NCBI GenBank assembly: GCA_024404295.1
Contig: JAKSQE010000063.1
Span: 1 to 7,219, forward strand
Source of the DNA: Oscillibacter sp.
Lineage (GTDB): Bacteria > Bacillota > Clostridia > Oscillospirales > Oscillospiraceae
Direction: 5' to 3'
Length of the DNA stretch: 7,219 nucleotides
Positions 5,441 to 7,219 of this stretch are shown here, one piece after another. A model generated the notes under the pieces. That model saw nothing but the letters and a program-made list of their open reading frames with translations. It did no database searches and was not told where the DNA came from. The first letter of the stretch is position 1; every line of letters begins with the position of its first letter. Both the position numbers and the translations under genes were made by a program.

Positions 5441-6889
5441 TTATTTGCTGCGCTTCAAAACTTCACAAACCAGTTGGTACAAACGAACGGTGGAAGGAAC
5501 ATTGAGACGCTCCGAAGGTGAATGGATATCCTGCAGCACCGGTCCAATGGAAATGACGTCCAGTCCCGGAACCTTGTTGACAAAGATACCGCATTCCAAA
5601 CCGCCGTGGGTCGCGGAAATCACACCGTCCTTGCCGGTAAGGTCGTGATAGGCCTGCAGTACCATCTCGCGAAATGCAGAGTGGCGAACATATTGCCAAC
5701 TGGGATAGTCCGAGTGGTCGCTGATGATGCCGCCGGCCAAATCAATGATAGCGTGAATGCGCTGCGCCAACATGTGCTTTTGTGATTCAATGCAGGAGCG
5801 AACAGAGATACAGAAATGGAATCCGTCTTCCTCCATGCCCATCACACCCAGATTGCAGGAAGTCTGCACCAGACCCGGGAAGTCGGAACTCATGGATTCC
5901 ACACCTTGAGGCAGTGCAACCAGCGTGCGCAGGAGATGCATAGTGTCTTCTGCGCTGAGGGCGGAAGAAACCGGCTCGGATTGACTGGTCAGGGTGATAC
6001 CGGCATCACATCCGGCATATTCGTCTTTCAAAACAGCGGCGAAATTGGTAATGAACTGAGAAAAAGCAACGCTTTCGGCGGAGGGAACAGCTACCAAGGC
6101 ATGGCAAAGGGGACAAATAACGTTGTCAAACTGGCCGCCTCGAATGTCATGGACTCGCAGGCTGGGGAATTGTCCCGTAGCGGCATATAGAACGCGGTTC
6201 ATCAGCTGATTGGCACAGCCGCGCCCCTTGTCGATCTCTACGCCGGAGTGGCCGCCCAACAGACCCGACAAAGTGATACGATAACCGACTTCACCATGCA
6301 GCGGTTGCTGCGTTCCGGGGAGAATGCAGTCCGTCCGCACGCCGCCGGCGCAGGAAACGGTAAAAACACCTTCTTCCTCAGAGTCCAGATTCAGCATTTT
6401 CTTGCTCTTTAGATCGGAACAATCCAGCGCAATGGCACCGTCCATGCCGGTTTCTTCGTCAACCGTAAAGATTGCCTCAATGGGAGGATGGGGAAGTGAA
6501 TCGTCCGCCAAAATGGCAAGGATCATGGCGACAGCGATGCAGTCGTCTCCGCCCAGAGAAGTTTGTTCCGCCCAGATCCACTCGCCGTCAGTCGCCAGAT
6601 CCAAGCCCTCTTTCGCCAGATCTTTGGGGCAATCGGCAGTCTTGACAGAGACCATGTCCATGTGTCCCTGCAACAGGATGGGTTCTGCGTCCTCATACCC
6701 TGCAGACCCGCCTTTCCAAATGATCACATTGTTGGCTGCATCCTGCCGATAAGCTAAACCCAATTCTTTCGCAAAGCGAACGCACAGGTCGCTGATGATT
6801 TTCGTATTGCCGCTGCCGTGGGGAACGGAGCAGAGCGCTTCAAAATAGTCAAAAACGCCATGAGGAGTCAGTGCAGATAAAACAGACAT
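5441..6889 (-). CDS. pepD: Aminoacyl-histidine dipeptidase PepD (peptidase family M20)
   Basis: The product is a 482-residue cytoplasmic metallo-dipeptidase of family M20, PepD/carnosinase-like subgroup. It releases amino acids from dipeptides, classically Xaa-His. Two zinc ions are expected to be held by H76 and D78 (GHMDMV), bridging D115 (GGDD), E146 (DEETG, with E145 as catalytic base), D169 (NLDSEEEG) and H456 (QDIHSPSERL). The lid domain at about 200-390 begins near SGLLGGHSGVEID with conserved H214. HGGLECG (428-434) is typical of PepD. Length and motif order match the family, and nothing essential is missing. ATG 6889 has TGAGGT 8 nt upstream and its own promoter. It converges on msmK and shares its terminator. 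The role is most likely peptide nutrient recycling; the precise substrate range is unknown. Confidence 0.95.
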   Translation of the reverse strand: MSVLSALTPHGVFDYFEALCSVPHGSGNTKIISDLCVRFAKELGLAYRQDAANNVIIWKGGSAGYEDAEPILLQGHMDMVSVKTADCPKDLAKEGLDLATDGEWIWAEQTSLGGDDCIAVAMILAILADDSLPHPPIEAIFTVDEETGMDGAIALDCSDLKSKKMLNLDSEEEGVFTVSCAGGVRTDCILPGTQQPLHGEVGYRITLSGLLGGHSGVEIDKGRGCANQLMNRVLYAATGQFPSLRVHDIRGGQFDNVICPLCHALVAVPSAESVAFSQFITNFAAVLKDEYAGCDAGITLTSQSEPVSSALSAEDTMHLLRTLVALPQGVESMSSDFPGLVQTSCNLGVMGMEEDGFHFCISVRSCIESQKHMLAQRIHAIIDLAGGIISDHSDYPSWQYVRHSAFREMVLQAYHDLTGKDGVISATHGGLECGIFVNKVPGLDVISIGPVLQDIHSPSERLNVPSTVRLYQLVCEVLKRSK

Positions 6890-6933
6890 AATGTTGACCT
6901 CATTTCTTTTACAAGGATTTGAGAGATAGTTTC

Positions 6934-6961
6934 ATCATAGGCCAAATTGTGGGAAAATCAA
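6934..6961 (-). promoter_or_regulatory. Probable sigma-A-type promoter of pepD
   Basis: On the minus strand TTGATT (6956-6961), 16 bp, TATGAT (6934-6939) gives a plausible vegetative promoter. The start of transcription would be near 6927, leaving a leader of about 38 nt before ATG 6889. It lies downstream of the tRNA terminator, so pepD is an independent unit. Confidence 0.65.
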
Positions 6962-6990
6962 GAAAATTTACAGAGTTCTCAGATATAACA

Positions 6991-7028
6991 AAAGAAAAAA
7001 CCTTGAAAACCGAAGTTTTCAAGGTTTT
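6991..7028 (-). terminator. Rho-independent terminator of the tRNA operon, with UUCG tetraloop
   Basis: A perfect 14-bp stem (6997-7010 with 7015-7028) reads on the minus strand as AAAACCTTGAAAAC, loop TTCG, then the complement, and ends in a T-rich tail. The loop is a C(UUCG)G tetraloop, an exceptionally stable type. The first paired base is the last A of the tRNA-Val CCA end. Confidence 0.92.
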
Positions 7029-7104
7029 GGTGGAGACTACTGGACTCGAACCAGTGGCCTCATGCGTGTGAAGCATGCGCTCTAACCAGCTGAGCTAAGC
7101 CTCC
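7028..7104 (-). tRNA. tRNA-Val (anticodon CAC)
   Basis: The minus strand folds into a full cloverleaf. The acceptor GGAGGCT pairs with AGTCTCC, with one G-T pair. The D arm is GCTC/GAGC. The anticodon stem CATGC/GCATG encloses loop TTCACAC, giving anticodon CAC, which reads valine codon GTG. The T arm ACTGG/CCAGT holds TTCGAGT. The discriminator is A, and CCA is encoded (7028-7030). Length is 74 nt without CCA. Confidence 0.95.
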
Positions 7105-7112
7105 ATATGGTA

Positions 7113-7145
7113 CCCATAAAACGCCGTGTCACAGCGCTTTATGGG
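7113..7145 (-). repeat. Inverted repeat (hairpin) between the two tRNA genes
   Basis: CCCATAAAACGC (7113-7124) pairs with GCGCTTTATGGG (7134-7145) at 11 of 12 positions, with one A-C mismatch and a 9-nt loop. It fills most of the 42-nt spacer between tRNA-Glu and tRNA-Val. No T tract follows it on the minus strand, so it is unlikely to be a terminator. It may guide processing of the precursor. Confidence 0.6.
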
Positions 7146-7146
7146 A

Positions 7147-7219
7147 TGGTGACCCGTACGGGATTCGAACCCATGTTACAGCCGTGAAAGGGCCGTGTCT
7201 TAACCACTTGACCAACGGG
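7147..7219 (-). tRNA. tRNA-Glu (anticodon TTC), first two bases beyond the window edge
   Basis: The minus-strand fold shows CCCGT pairing with ACGGG of the 3' acceptor arm; the two 5'-most bases, predicted to be GA, lie outside. The anticodon stem CGGCC/GGCTG encloses loop CTTTCAC, giving anticodon TTC for glutamate. The T arm ATGGG/CCCGT-side and TTCGAAT loop are standard. Discriminator A and encoded CCA (7147-7149) are present. It is transcribed ahead of tRNA-Val in the same operon. Confidence 0.93.

Overview
The window reads as ordinary chromosomal DNA from an endospore-forming member of the Firmicutes, most likely class Clostridia and possibly an Oscillospirales-type gut anaerobe. The evidence is a clear SpoIIID sporulation regulator, strong AGGAGG-type ribosome binding sites, sigma-A-like promoters, CCA-encoding tRNAs and a clostridial style of LCP protein. 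Placement below class level is inference. I see no transposon, phage gene, CRISPR array or integration site.

Left part (1-2260, minus strand): an envelope locus. A LytR-CpsA-Psr (LCP) glycopolymer transferase starts at 2108 from a well-formed promoter whose -35 box lies inside a perfect 16-bp palindrome. Downstream, 63 bp after its stop, is a secreted S-layer-homology (SLH) protein that runs off the left edge.

Sporulation part (2238-2866, minus strand): spoIIID is followed 20 bp later by a 92-codon gene of unknown function, and the pair ends in a terminator hairpin that contains the second gene's stop codon. A sigma-E-like promoter can be proposed upstream of spoIIID.

Centre (2943-5364, plus strand): a HAD-family phosphatase, transcribed divergently from spoIIID, has its own promoter and terminator. 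Next comes a strong promoter, a 100-codon acidic protein of unknown function, and a stand-alone CUT1-type sugar ABC transporter ATPase (MsmK/MsmX/UgpC family). The ATPase carries an unusual lysine-rich insertion near its N-terminus. No permease or binding protein is present, which fits a shared ATPase serving several importers.

Right part (5387-7219, minus strand): a bidirectional terminator separates the ATPase from a convergent PepD-type M20 dipeptidase with its own promoter. Beyond it is the end of a tRNA operon read right to left: tRNA-Glu(TTC), cut by the window edge, then a hairpin spacer, then tRNA-Val(CAC), then a UUCG-tetraloop terminator that abuts the tRNA 3' CCA.

No new multi-gene system is evident. 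The most interesting items are the palindromic LCP operator candidate, the two small uncharacterised genes next to spoIIID and msmK, the ATPase insertion, and the RNA structures around the tRNAs.
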